The position numbers were made by a program, and so were the translations under genes. From Lachnospiraceae bacterium (lineage in GTDB: Bacteria > Bacillota > Clostridia > Lachnospirales > Lachnospiraceae), in contig DPJQ01000217.1 of NCBI GenBank assembly GCA_003542935.1, positions 1 through 35,859 of the forward strand: DNA of 35,859 nt, given 5' to 3'. The notes under the pieces were generated by a model that was given only the letters and a program-made list of their open reading frames with translations, was not told the DNA's origin and searched no databases. How positions within the stretch are numbered: the first letter of the stretch is position 1; each line of letters starts with the position of its first letter. This document shows positions 8,674 to 16,182 of this stretch, piece by piece.

Positions 8674-9375
8674 ATGAATATACCGAATCATGTGGCGATT
8701 ATTCTTGACGGGAATGGGCGTTGGGCAAAGGCGAAAGGGATGCCCCGCACTTATGGGCATACAAAAGGATGCGAAAATCTGGAGAAGATCTGTTATGTGG
8801 CCAGGGATGTGGGCATTAAATATCTGACCGTATACGCCTTCTCCACAGAAAACTGGAAACGATCTCCCGACGAGGTGAACGCTCTGCTGCGGCTATTCCG
8901 CAGATATCTGAAAAAATGCATTAAATCCTCCGAAGAGAATCAGATGAGGGTGAAAGTGATCGGGGATACGACAGCCTTTGAGCCGGATCTGCAGGAAAGT
9001 ATTCGCAGACTGGAAGATTTTTCCAAAGATTACGATAAACTGTATTTCCAGATTGCCTTGAATTACGGCAGCCGCGATGAGATAACGCGGGCGGTGGGCC
9101 GTCTGGCCGCCGATGTCAGGGCCGGACGGATAGAGAGTCCTGTGACGGAAGAAATGATTTCCTCTTATCTGGATACGGCGGGAGTGCCGGATCCGGATCT
9201 TTTGATCCGCACCAGCGGAGAGCAGCGTCTGTCTAATTTCCTGCTCTGGCAGCTGGCTTACACGGAATTTTATTTTACGCCGGTGGCCTGGCCGGATTTT
9301 CACAAAGAGGAATTGTTGGAGGCTATCCGGCAATATAATGACAGAGACAGACGTTACGGCGGTGTGAAGGAATGA
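8674..9375 (+). CDS. uppS: Isoprenyl transferase (undecaprenyl diphosphate synthase)
   Basis: A 233-residue cis-prenyltransferase that elongates farnesyl-PP with isopentenyl-PP to the C55 carrier of peptidoglycan precursors. The catalytic Asp is D12 in IILDGNGRWAK, the substrate segment is TVYAFSTENWKR and the C-terminal RTSGEQRLSNFLLWQ binds diphosphate. The ribosome site is weak: GGA lies 7 nt upstream, while a better AAAGGA lies 33 nt away on the far side of a small GCAGA/TCTGC hairpin that could bring it close to the start. The gene ends 13 bp before cdsA. Confidence 0.96.
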   Translation: MNIPNHVAIILDGNGRWAKAKGMPRTYGHTKGCENLEKICYVARDVGIKYLTVYAFSTENWKRSPDEVNALLRLFRRYLKKCIKSSEENQMRVKVIGDTTAFEPDLQESIRRLEDFSKDYDKLYFQIALNYGSRDEITRAVGRLAADVRAGRIESPVTEEMISSYLDTAGVPDPDLLIRTSGEQRLSNFLLWQLAYTEFYFTPVAWPDFHKEELLEAIRQYNDRDRRYGGVKE

Positions 9376-9388
9376 CGGGGGAGGCGCT

Positions 9389-10186
9389 ATGTTTAAGACG
9401 AGACTGATAAGCGGGATCGTGCTGGTGGCGGTAGCCCTGCTCACGGTCTGCACAGGGCATCTGGTGCTTTTTATGACGCTGCTGGGGGTGTCCGTGATCG
9501 GTATGCAGGAGCTGTATAAGGCGATGAAAGTGAGGGAGGAGCGCTTTAACGGCCTGGAGCTGGCCGGCTACGCCGGAGTGACCGGATACTATCTGGTGAT
9601 CGGTACGGCGGGGCAGTATGCCTTGATGGAACTGATCGCCGTACTGGTGCTGCTGATGTGCGTGTATGTATTTTCCTATCCCAGATACAGGGTAGAGCAG
9701 GTCATGGCAGCCATGTTCGGCGTGATTTATGTTGGTGTGATGCTGTCCTTTATCTATCAGACCAGGAGCCTGTACGGTGGAGAATACCATGTGTGGCTGA
9801 TTTTTCTGTCTTCCTGGGGGTGCGATACCTGTGCGTACTGCGTGGGTATGCTGATCGGTAAACATAAAATGGCGCCTGTTCTAAGCCCCAAAAAATCCGT
9901 TGAGGGAGCCGTGGGCGGCGTGGCGGGAGCGGCGGTTTTGGGCGCTGTTTATGCCGCGGCCACGGGCAGTATTCCCATGGTCTATGCACTGATTTGCGGT
10001 GTGGGGGCACTGATCTCCATGGTAGGGGATCTGGCTGCCTCGGCGATCAAGAGAAACCAGGGGATCAAGGATTACGGGACGCTGATCCCCGGACACGGGG
10101 GGATACTGGATCGTTTCGACAGTGTGATCTTTACGGCCCCGGCGATTTATTTCCTGTGTGCACTGCTGATTGCCCAGAAATTTTAA
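9389..10186 (+). CDS. cdsA: Phosphatidate cytidylyltransferase
   Basis: A 265-residue integral membrane enzyme that makes CDP-diacylglycerol from CTP and phosphatidate, the branch point of phospholipid synthesis. About seven hydrophobic segments are visible. The C-terminal signature runs from SAIKRNQGIKDYG through PGHGGILDRFDS, with the catalytic Asp residues present. GGGGGAGGC precedes the ATG. The position between uppS and dxr is the conserved clostridial order. Confidence 0.96.
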   Translation: MFKTRLISGIVLVAVALLTVCTGHLVLFMTLLGVSVIGMQELYKAMKVREERFNGLELAGYAGVTGYYLVIGTAGQYALMELIAVLVLLMCVYVFSYPRYRVEQVMAAMFGVIYVGVMLSFIYQTRSLYGGEYHVWLIFLSSWGCDTCAYCVGMLIGKHKMAPVLSPKKSVEGAVGGVAGAAVLGAVYAAATGSIPMVYALICGVGALISMVGDLAASAIKRNQGIKDYGTLIPGHGGILDRFDSVIFTAPAIYFLCALLIAQKF

Positions 10187-10288
10187 CGTCTATGTGCAGG
10201 GCTGCTTTTGGGGATGGGATCCTTGTGATATTTTTAAGAAAATGGACACAGGGCGGTCACAGATGGAAAGTAAGGTATGAGGAGTGTT

Positions 10289-11440
10289 ATGAAAAAAATT
10301 GCTGTATTGGGTTCTACGGGCTCCATCGGAACGCAGACCCTGGAGGTGGTCAGGGAAAACGGAGATATCCAGGTGACGGGACTGGCAGCCGGAAAAAATA
10401 TTGAGTTGCTGGAAAGACAGATCAGGGAGTTTTCCCCGTCCCTGGCGGTGGTATGGGAGGAAGAAAGGGCGAAAGAGCTGGCCGTCCGGGTGGCGGATCT
10501 GCCGGTGCGGGTTCTGTCCGGTATGGAGGGGCTTGTAGAATTGGCGGTGATGCCGGAGGCAGAGCTTTTAGTGACGGCTATCGTGGGTATGATCGGCATA
10601 CGTCCTACCATTTCGGCGATAGAGGCCGGCAAGGACATTGCTCTGGCCAATAAGGAGACACTGGTGACGGCGGGGCATCTGATCATGCCGTTAGCAGAGA
10701 AATGCGGCGTGCGGATCCTTCCGGTGGACAGTGAGCACAGCGCTATTTTCCAGGCTCTTACCGGAGAAGCGGGAAACAGGGTCAGCAAATTGCTCATCAC
10801 CGCGTCCGGCGGGCCTTTCCGGGGCAGGGATCGGGCATTCCTGGAGCATGTGCAGGTGGAGGATGCTTTGAAACATCCGAACTGGGCTATGGGACAGAAG
10901 ATCACCATCGATTCCGCCACCCTGGTTAATAAAGGGCTGGAGGTGATGGAAGCCAAATGGCTGTTCGGCGTAGATCTGGACAGAATACAGGTGGTGGTAC
11001 AGCCCAAAAGTATCATCCATTCCATGGTGGAGTTTGCGGACGGGGCGGTGATGGCGCAGATGGGTACGCCGGACATGAAGCTGCCGATCCAATATGCACT
11101 GTATTATCCCGAGAGACGTCACCTGCCCGGAGAAAGGCTGGATTTTTGGAGGCTGGGGCAGATCACTTTTGAAAAGCCGGATATGGAGACTTTCCGGGGG
11201 CTTCCTCTGGCTATGGAGGCGGCCCGCGCCGGCGGTTCCATGCCCACGGTGTTCAATGCGGCCAATGAGATGGCGGTGGCGGCTTTTCTGAAGCGAAAGA
11301 TAAATTTTCTTGACATATATGAGATGATTGCGGATGCCATGGCATCCCACCGGAAAGTGGCCGATCCGGATCTGGAGCAGATCCTGGCGGCAGAACAGGA
11401 GACCTACGAGCATATCAGAAGGAGGCATGCGGCAGATTGA
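10289..11440 (+). CDS. dxr: 1-deoxy-D-xylulose-5-phosphate reductoisomerase
   Basis: A 383-residue enzyme of the non-mevalonate isoprenoid pathway (DXP + NADPH to 2-C-methylerythritol 4-phosphate). The NADPH loop GSTGSIG is at residues 8-14. Metal and substrate segments LPVDSEHSAIFQ, ASGGPFR and NKGLEVMEA are intact. I prefer the ATG at 10289 over the in-frame ATG at 10277, because AGGAG lies 5 nt before the former and within the extra codons of the latter. It feeds uppS in the same operon and overlaps rseP by 4 nt. Confidence 0.95.
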   Translation: MKKIAVLGSTGSIGTQTLEVVRENGDIQVTGLAAGKNIELLERQIREFSPSLAVVWEEERAKELAVRVADLPVRVLSGMEGLVELAVMPEAELLVTAIVGMIGIRPTISAIEAGKDIALANKETLVTAGHLIMPLAEKCGVRILPVDSEHSAIFQALTGEAGNRVSKLLITASGGPFRGRDRAFLEHVQVEDALKHPNWAMGQKITIDSATLVNKGLEVMEAKWLFGVDLDRIQVVVQPKSIIHSMVEFADGAVMAQMGTPDMKLPIQYALYYPERRHLPGERLDFWRLGQITFEKPDMETFRGLPLAMEAARAGGSMPTVFNAANEMAVAAFLKRKINFLDIYEMIADAMASHRKVADPDLEQILAAEQETYEHIRRRHAAD

Positions 11441-12723
11441 GTATTCTATTAGCATTGCTGATATTCAGCGTTTTAGTATTGTTCCACGAGTTTGGGCATT
11501 TTCTTTTTGCAAAGCTGAACCATATCACGGTACTGGAGTTTTCCCTGGGGATGGGGCCGAAGCTGTTTAGCTTTGAGAAGGGGGGCACGCTGTATTGTTT
11601 AAAGATTCTTCCTTTCGGCGGCTCCTGCATGATGCAGGGCGAAGACGGCGAGGACGAATCGGAGGGCTCTTTTAACGCAGCGCCGGTCTGGGGCCGGATC
11701 TCTGTGGTGGCGGCCGGACCGGTCTTTAACTTTATTCTGGCCTTTCTTTTTGCCATGATGGTGGTGGGGATCTCCGGTTTTGACCGGCCCACGGTTACGG
11801 GGGTGGAAGAGGGATCTGCTGTGGAGGCTGCCGGATTGCGGGCCGGTGATCAAATCACTAAATTTGACGGTTACGGTGTGTCGCTGGGCCGGGATCTCTA
11901 TATGTATATGAATCTGGTGGGCGTGTCGGATGGTCAGGTGCAGGTGGAGTATCTCCGCGACGGTGTGAAACAATCCCTGTCCTATGTGCCGGACAGTGAA
12001 GAACGCTATATGTTGGGCTTCAATTATTATGCGGATGACCAGGAGCCTCTGATCGCGTCGGTGAGCCTGGGCGGAGCCATGGCCGAGGCGGGAGTAAAGT
12101 CCGGGGACGTCATTCTGGAGCTGGACGGTACGGTGATAAATACCGGTGCAGAACTGGAAAAATATATGGCGGATCACCCTATGGACGGCAGTGTGATCCA
12201 TATGGTCTATAAGCAGGGGAATAAAATAAAGGAAGCGGACGTGACCCCTTCGGTGCAGAAGGCTGTCAATATCGGATTCAGCTATAATATGGCCTATGAG
12301 AAGGTGGGGGCTCTGGGTATATTCCGACATGGTTTTGAGGAAGTCAAATACTGGGTCAAGACAACGGTTTTAAGTTTACGGATGCTGGTGACAGGAAAGG
12401 TGGGCATCAATGACATGTCCGGTCCGGTGGGTATTGTAAGCACCATCGGCGATACCTATGAGCAGAGTAAGTCCTATGGGGCGGCCGTGACGCTGGCCAG
12501 TATGCTGGAACTGGTGATCCTGTTGTCCGCCAATCTGGGTGTCATGAACCTGCTGCCCATTCCCGCTCTCGACGGGGGCCGTCTGATCTTTTTGTTGGTG
12601 GAGGCCATACGCCGCAAGCCGGTGAACCGGGAGCTGGAGGGGAAGATCCATTTTGCAGGATTTGCGCTTCTGATGCTTTTGATCGTGTATGTGAGTGTAC
12701 ATGATATTGTGAAATTGTTTTGA
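11437..12723 (+). CDS. rseP: RIP metalloprotease RseP (site-2 protease)
   Basis: A 428-residue membrane-embedded zinc protease that cuts transmembrane regulators such as anti-sigma factors and peptide remnants. The zinc motif HEFGH is at residues 17-21 in the first membrane helix, one or two PDZ domains span about 110-270, and the last helices carry NLLPIPALDGGRL with the third zinc ligand. The start is a TTG overlapping the dxr stop (TTGA), with AAGGAGG 11 nt upstream. No in-frame ATG would keep the first helix. It is the last gene of the isoprenoid/lipid operon; ispG and polC, which often follow, are absent here. Confidence 0.94.
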   Translation: MSILLALLIFSVLVLFHEFGHFLFAKLNHITVLEFSLGMGPKLFSFEKGGTLYCLKILPFGGSCMMQGEDGEDESEGSFNAAPVWGRISVVAAGPVFNFILAFLFAMMVVGISGFDRPTVTGVEEGSAVEAAGLRAGDQITKFDGYGVSLGRDLYMYMNLVGVSDGQVQVEYLRDGVKQSLSYVPDSEERYMLGFNYYADDQEPLIASVSLGGAMAEAGVKSGDVILELDGTVINTGAELEKYMADHPMDGSVIHMVYKQGNKIKEADVTPSVQKAVNIGFSYNMAYEKVGALGIFRHGFEEVKYWVKTTVLSLRMLVTGKVGINDMSGPVGIVSTIGDTYEQSKSYGAAVTLASMLELVILLSANLGVMNLLPIPALDGGRLIFLLVEAIRRKPVNRELEGKIHFAGFALLMLLIVYVSVHDIVKLF

Positions 12724-12741
12724 GGTCATAGGTAAGGAAAG

Positions 12742-12793
12742 AACGTGTCTGGAAATTGTGGGAATGGATTTTCAGGCACGTTTCGGTTTATTT
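12742..12793 (+). terminator. Probable terminator after rseP
   Basis: AACGTGTCTG pairs with CAGGCACGTT (one G-U) around a 21-nt loop, followed by a T-rich but interrupted tail. Weaker than the other terminators here; some read-through into the sigma-like gene is likely. Confidence 0.45.
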
Positions 12794-12831
12794 CTGTGGG
12801 ATATGTTATAGAAAAACGGAAGGAGCATTTT

Positions 12832-13614
12832 ATGGACGAGCAGCAGATTTTCAGAGAACGTCTGGCATCCATCGGCGCTTTTGCGGAGGAAAAGCAAGGA
12901 GTGCTGACGGAACAGGAGATCCGCAATTATTTTGGGGGCATCACGCTGGCCGATGAGCAGTGGGATATGGTGTACCGTTATCTGGAGACTTTAAAAATTC
13001 GTATTGCGGGACGAAAAGAAACATCGGATTTTATACTGATGCCGGAGACGTCCTCCGCCGGGGACGAGGCCGCATCCGGGGAGGACGGGGACGGGGCAGA
13101 CGATGTGCTGGAACTGTATCTGGAGGATATGAGGCAGGTGGCCCCGGCGGTCCCCGGTGAGGAGGAAGCTCTGGTGGAGGCAGCCGCGGCGGGAAAGGAT
13201 ACCGCGGTCAAACGGCTGGCGGAGCTGTATCTGTACCATGTGATTGCCATTGCCAGGGAATACGCCGGGAAGGGCAGCCTGCCTGTGGGGGATCTGATCC
13301 AGGAAGGAAATGTGGGCCTGCTCACCGGTATTTCCATGCTGGCAGACCGGTCGGCGGACACTTCCCCCGCGGATTACCTGATCGGCTCTATCAGAGAGGC
13401 CATGGAGCTGTATATCCTGGAACTGGGGGATCAGAGTAATATCGGAAAACGGGTGGAGGAAAAAGTGAATCATCTCCATCAGGCTATACAGGAGCTGGAA
13501 TGTGATCTGGAGCGTAAGGTCACAAAGGAGGAAGTTTCAGCTTTTCTGAACATGCCTCTTTCCGAGATCGAGGATCTTTTGCGCATGGCCGGGGATGGAT
13601 TGGAGCTGGAATAA
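12832..13614 (+). CDS. Sigma-70-like protein lacking region 4
   Basis: A protein of 260 residues from the ATG at 12832, which has a strong GGAAGGAGC site; an in-frame upstream start at 12745 lies in the terminator-like hairpin. Residues about 100-120 (YLEDMRQV) resemble region 1.2, and AVKRLAELYLYHVIAIAREY plus LPVGDLIQEGNVGLLTGI match regions 2.1-2.2, the RNA polymerase clamp-binding part. Region 2.3/2.4, normally rich in aromatic residues for promoter melting, is degenerate (DYLIGSIREAM, no Trp). Residues about 205-255 resemble region 3. No region 4 follows, so the protein cannot read a -35 box in the normal way. It may be a polymerase-binding regulator or a decayed sigma factor. Confidence 0.75.
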   Translation: MDEQQIFRERLASIGAFAEEKQGVLTEQEIRNYFGGITLADEQWDMVYRYLETLKIRIAGRKETSDFILMPETSSAGDEAASGEDGDGADDVLELYLEDMRQVAPAVPGEEEALVEAAAAGKDTAVKRLAELYLYHVIAIAREYAGKGSLPVGDLIQEGNVGLLTGISMLADRSADTSPADYLIGSIREAMELYILELGDQSNIGKRVEEKVNHLHQAIQELECDLERKVTKEEVSAFLNMPLSEIEDLLRMAGDGLELE

Positions 13615-13622
13615 ACTATGTT

Positions 13623-13653
13623 AGCGGAGCTGGCCTTTCAGGTCAGCTCCGCT
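13623..13653. terminator. Hairpin between convergent genes
   Basis: A perfect 10-bp stem (AGCGGAGCTG / CAGCTCCGCT) with an 11-nt loop sits between the end of the sigma-like gene and the end of the sleC-like gene, and includes the stop codon of the latter. Only short T stretches follow on either side, so termination strength is uncertain. Confidence 0.55.
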
Positions 13654-14225
13654 ATTCTTGTCACGCCCACATAGATATCCTGGATCCGGTACCAGGTGGG
13701 ATAGTCCACGATACCGGTCTGCGGCAGCCCGAAGACTCGCTGGAAGGTGCGCACAGCATTCTGCGTACCCTCTCCGTAGATACCGTCCACAGATACGGCG
13801 GGAATGGCAGGATAGCCTCTGCGGATGGCGTTGAGCTGTTCCTGCAACTGGCGCACTTTTGCACCTGTGGCGCCAATATTCAGGTCATAGCCCGGCCAGG
13901 AGGAGGGGATGCCGGAGATCTCTTCGGCGGTGTTGATGTACATGTTTTCGCCGTAGTAGTAGCGCAGGATTTGGATGGCGGAGTAGTTTCGGTCGCCGAG
14001 GTATTTGGAACCCCACTGGCTCATCCAGTTCGGGCAGGTCACTCGCTCTCCGTCACAATATTGTGTGAGAATGGGCTGCTTTATGTTTGGCCGGGACAGA
14101 TAGTTGCCGAACAACTCATCGACGATCTGACTCACATTCGTAAATAGATTCCGGCCGTTGATCCATTTGTGGTCGTAGGCAGTGGATGAGGTGATTGTAA
14201 AATCATAGCCCTTGTTTCGATACCA
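13638..14225 (-). CDS. sleC: Spore cortex-lytic protein SleC-like, C-terminal part of an interrupted gene
   Basis: Codons 229-422 of a gene whose first part lies 6.8 kb away at 21686-21002. This half begins at the shared TGGT core with YRNKGYDFTITSSTAYDHKW and ends with a peptidoglycan-binding domain (about the last 75 residues, GATGAKVRQLQEQLN to DGIYGEGTQNAVRTFQ). The pattern, including MSQWGS and the C-terminal IQDIYVGVTR, matches SleC-type spore cortex-lytic proteins of Clostridia. An open frame continues upstream to 14306 through element DNA, but those codons have no family similarity. As it stands there is no good start or ribosome site, so it should be silent unless the element is excised. 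Confidence 0.85.
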   Translation of the reverse strand, partial: WYRNKGYDFTITSSTAYDHKWINGRNLFTNVSQIVDELFGNYLSRPNIKQPILTQYCDGERVTCPNWMSQWGSKYLGDRNYSAIQILRYYYGENMYINTAEEISGIPSSWPGYDLNIGATGAKVRQLQEQLNAIRRGYPAIPAVSVDGIYGEGTQNAVRTFQRVFGLPQTGIVDYPTWYRIQDIYVGVTRIAELT

Positions 14226-15927
14226 TTTTGTAAGCAGGATTTCGGAAGGGCAGACGATCCAGGCAGATCCGTGAATGAATGTGGATATTTTCATTGCATA
14301 TATCAATTCGCGAAATCAGCCGGTTAACGACAGCACATTTTTCCGCAACAGAGCTGTCCATAAAGGCTTTCGGCCATGGTGGCAGATCGGTAATATGTCC
14401 CGTTGGGCTTTTCTCTGCAGGAAGATTTCCGGTCGAATCCGGATAAGTATTGCAGTCCATTGTTTCGTGTGCAAATTCTTTCATGATATTGTTCAAGTGC
14501 TCTCTTTTTTCCTTGGCTTTGTGGATGAGTTCTGACAGATGTTCAGAGGAAAAAGAAATTTCTCCCCGCAGCGCTTTGGGAATCGATTCTTCCAGTATCT
14601 CAATATCCCTCTGTAAAGATTTTATCCGGGTTGCCAGCGCTTTTTTCTTTTCAGAAATGATTTTCTTCCGACTGCAGTTTTCTTCTGCCAGTTTGTCAGA
14701 CAGAAATGTATTATCCTGGATGGCGGTCAGACAGTCTGTGACAAAGGCGAATATTCCGGTTTCCAGATCGTCGGCACGATAAAGAGCTTTTCCCTGGCAG
14801 AGTCCTCCCTGGTGTTTTGTCGGACAGCGGTAGCAGCCCACCCGGCTGCGATGCTTTATTCCGTCTTTTGTAGTCCAGTAATTATATTTGCTGCCGTTGA
14901 TCATTTTTCGTCCGCAGCTGCCGCAGTACAAAATATCCAACAGGGGAAGAGCCCGACCGGTGCCGGTGGAAACCGCGGACGCGTTCTTTTTCTGCGGAGT
15001 GACGGCATTTCTGCGCATTTCACGGAGTTCCTGCACTCTGTTCCAGAGAGCGGGGTCGATGATCCGGATATTCGGGTCACATTTTTCCGAGAGAATCCAT
15101 TTCGTGTGATCCAACGTGATAAAATGTCCATCGACCCGTGTGCGCCTGTTATATGCCAGATAGCCGGTGTAGATGGGATTGCGCAGAATATCCCGGACAG
15201 TTCCGGATTTCCAGGCGATGCCGTTGGGAGACAGAAGCCTCAGCCGTTCATCTTCGTTCAGCAGAGATGTGATTTTGGAGTAGCCATATCCGCAGGAGCC
15301 GGCGAGATTGTACATATAACGGACAATTTCGGCCCGTTCCGGGTCGATGACTTTCTTTTTCAGTGCCCTCTGATGTTTGCTGAACTCGCCGGAAAAAACC
15401 AGATGGTAGCCGTAAGGAGCTTTTCCGCCCTGATTTTTCCCAAGGCGTACATTTTCCCTGGCGGTATCTTTGACCCGCTGAGAAGTGTCCCGGCTGGCGC
15501 CTTCCGCATGCCAGTAGCGTATGAAATTGATCAGGGAATCCGTGTGGTTCTGCGGTGTGATGCAGCCGTCCTTTACGGTAAAAATCAGGACACCGAAGGA
15601 CGCCAGTTTTTTGATATACTGGGGAATCTCATCTTCCCGCCGTCCCAGCCGGTCATCCTTGTAGCAGACCAGAATTTGAAATTCTCTGTTTTCTGCGTCA
15701 GCCAGGATATCCTGAAGTGCCTGACGATTCTTTACGGAATTTTTGTAACCGGAAACACCGCCTTCATAATATTCCGGTTTGACGGTGTCCAGCATCCATT
15801 CTCTGTGTTTTGCTATGTACGCCGTCACAATGTTTCGCTGGACGGCCAGATCGCCGTCGGCATCCAGCTGCTGGCCGGAAGAGACCCGGAGCAGCATTCT
15901 CACGAGAAGGGGAGCATTTATCTCCAA
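14203..15927 (-). CDS. Large serine recombinase
   Basis: A protein of 574 residues with an N-terminal resolvase/invertase catalytic domain (Ser at about 16 in LLRVSSGQQ, later Arg residues in YKDDRLGRREDEI), a recombinase domain (GGKAPYGYHLV to GYLAYNRRTR) and a zinc ribbon starting with CGSC at 335-338, then a coiled-coil region (about 430-510). This is the class that excises skin and phage-like elements from sporulation genes. It probably starts at a TTG at 15927 with GAGGAGGG 6 nt upstream and overlaps a 52-aa ORF. Its last five codons lie beyond the attachment core, inside sleC. On the excised circle the frame would read through the joined core to a TAA three residues earlier, so the enzyme stays complete in both states. 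Confidence 0.93.
   Translation of the reverse strand: MEINAPLLVRMLLRVSSGQQLDADGDLAVQRNIVTAYIAKHREWMLDTVKPEYYEGGVSGYKNSVKNRQALQDILADAENREFQILVCYKDDRLGRREDEIPQYIKKLASFGVLIFTVKDGCITPQNHTDSLINFIRYWHAEGASRDTSQRVKDTARENVRLGKNQGGKAPYGYHLVFSGEFSKHQRALKKKVIDPERAEIVRYMYNLAGSCGYGYSKITSLLNEDERLRLLSPNGIAWKSGTVRDILRNPIYTGYLAYNRRTRVDGHFITLDHTKWILSEKCDPNIRIIDPALWNRVQELREMRRNAVTPQKKNASAVSTGTGRALPLLDILYCGSCGRKMINGSKYNYWTTKDGIKHRSRVGCYRCPTKHQGGLCQGKALYRADDLETGIFAFVTDCLTAIQDNTFLSDKLAEENCSRKKIISEKKKALATRIKSLQRDIEILEESIPKALRGEISFSSEHLSELIHKAKEKREHLNNIMKEFAHETMDCNTYPDSTGNLPAEKSPTGHITDLPPWPKAFMDSSVAEKCAVVNRLISRIDICNENIHIHSRICLDRLPFRNPAYKMVSKQGL
14222..14225. repeat. Attachment core, sleC C-terminal side
   Basis: The TGGT core (ACCA on the + strand) shared with 21002-21005. 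On the reverse strand it is flanked by CTTACAAAA on the element side and ATCGAAACAAGG on the sleC side. Beyond TGGT only scattered bases agree, which is normal for large serine recombinases that need little more than a crossover dinucleotide. Confidence 0.75.
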
Positions 15928-16076
15928 TGGATACCCTCCTCTGTCTTTCTTAATTGGCCTAAAATCAAAAATGTCATCAGCTCTTTCAGGTCATCCACTG
16001 TTCCGGTATCGTCATCCCCGGAGTCGGAGAGGGTGATTTTCCACGCGTCTTCTGTATAGAAGGCAGTTTTGCCCAT
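15918..16076 (-). CDS. Small 52-aa protein overlapping the recombinase gene
   Basis: An ATG with GGAGG 7 nt upstream opens a 52-codon frame: MGKTAFYTEDAW at the start, an acidic middle (SDSGDDDTGTVDD) and a hydrophobic LKELMTFLILGQL near the end. Its stop lies inside the recombinase start region (10-nt overlap), so translation is probably coupled. I do not recognise the family. Candidates are a recombination directionality factor or a small recombinase partner, because such proteins are often encoded next to large serine recombinases; this is inference from position only. Confidence 0.7.
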   Translation of the reverse strand: MGKTAFYTEDAWKITLSDSGDDDTGTVDDLKELMTFLILGQLRKTEEGIHWR

Positions 16077-16105
16077 GGTATTCCTCCATACGTCATCTCT
16101 CTTCA

Positions 16106-16135
16106 GTTTTATGCCGTTCGTTCTTGTCCCTATGC
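16106..16135 (-). promoter_or_regulatory. Possible sigma-E-like promoter of the small ORF/recombinase unit
   Basis: Reverse-strand GCATAGG, a 15-bp spacer and CATAAAAC resemble the mother-cell sigma-E pattern (ATA at -35, CATAnAAT-like at -10). It would start transcription about 20 nt before the 52-aa ORF. The match is partial and I saw no sigma-A promoter there. Confidence 0.3.
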
Positions 16136-16182
16136 ATGATATTTTTGTGTGATTTCAGGCAGAGATCGGATTGCGGCGGAGC

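Noticed and set aside
13638..14306. C-terminal sleC part as an independent 222-aa protein starting at 14306
   Set aside because: Codons before 14225 come from element DNA, overlap the recombinase gene in another frame and show no family similarity; there is no good ribosome site.
14812..16059. Long forward open frame of 415 codons opposite the recombinase
   Set aside because: It is antisense to clear recombinase domains and shows no domain of its own.
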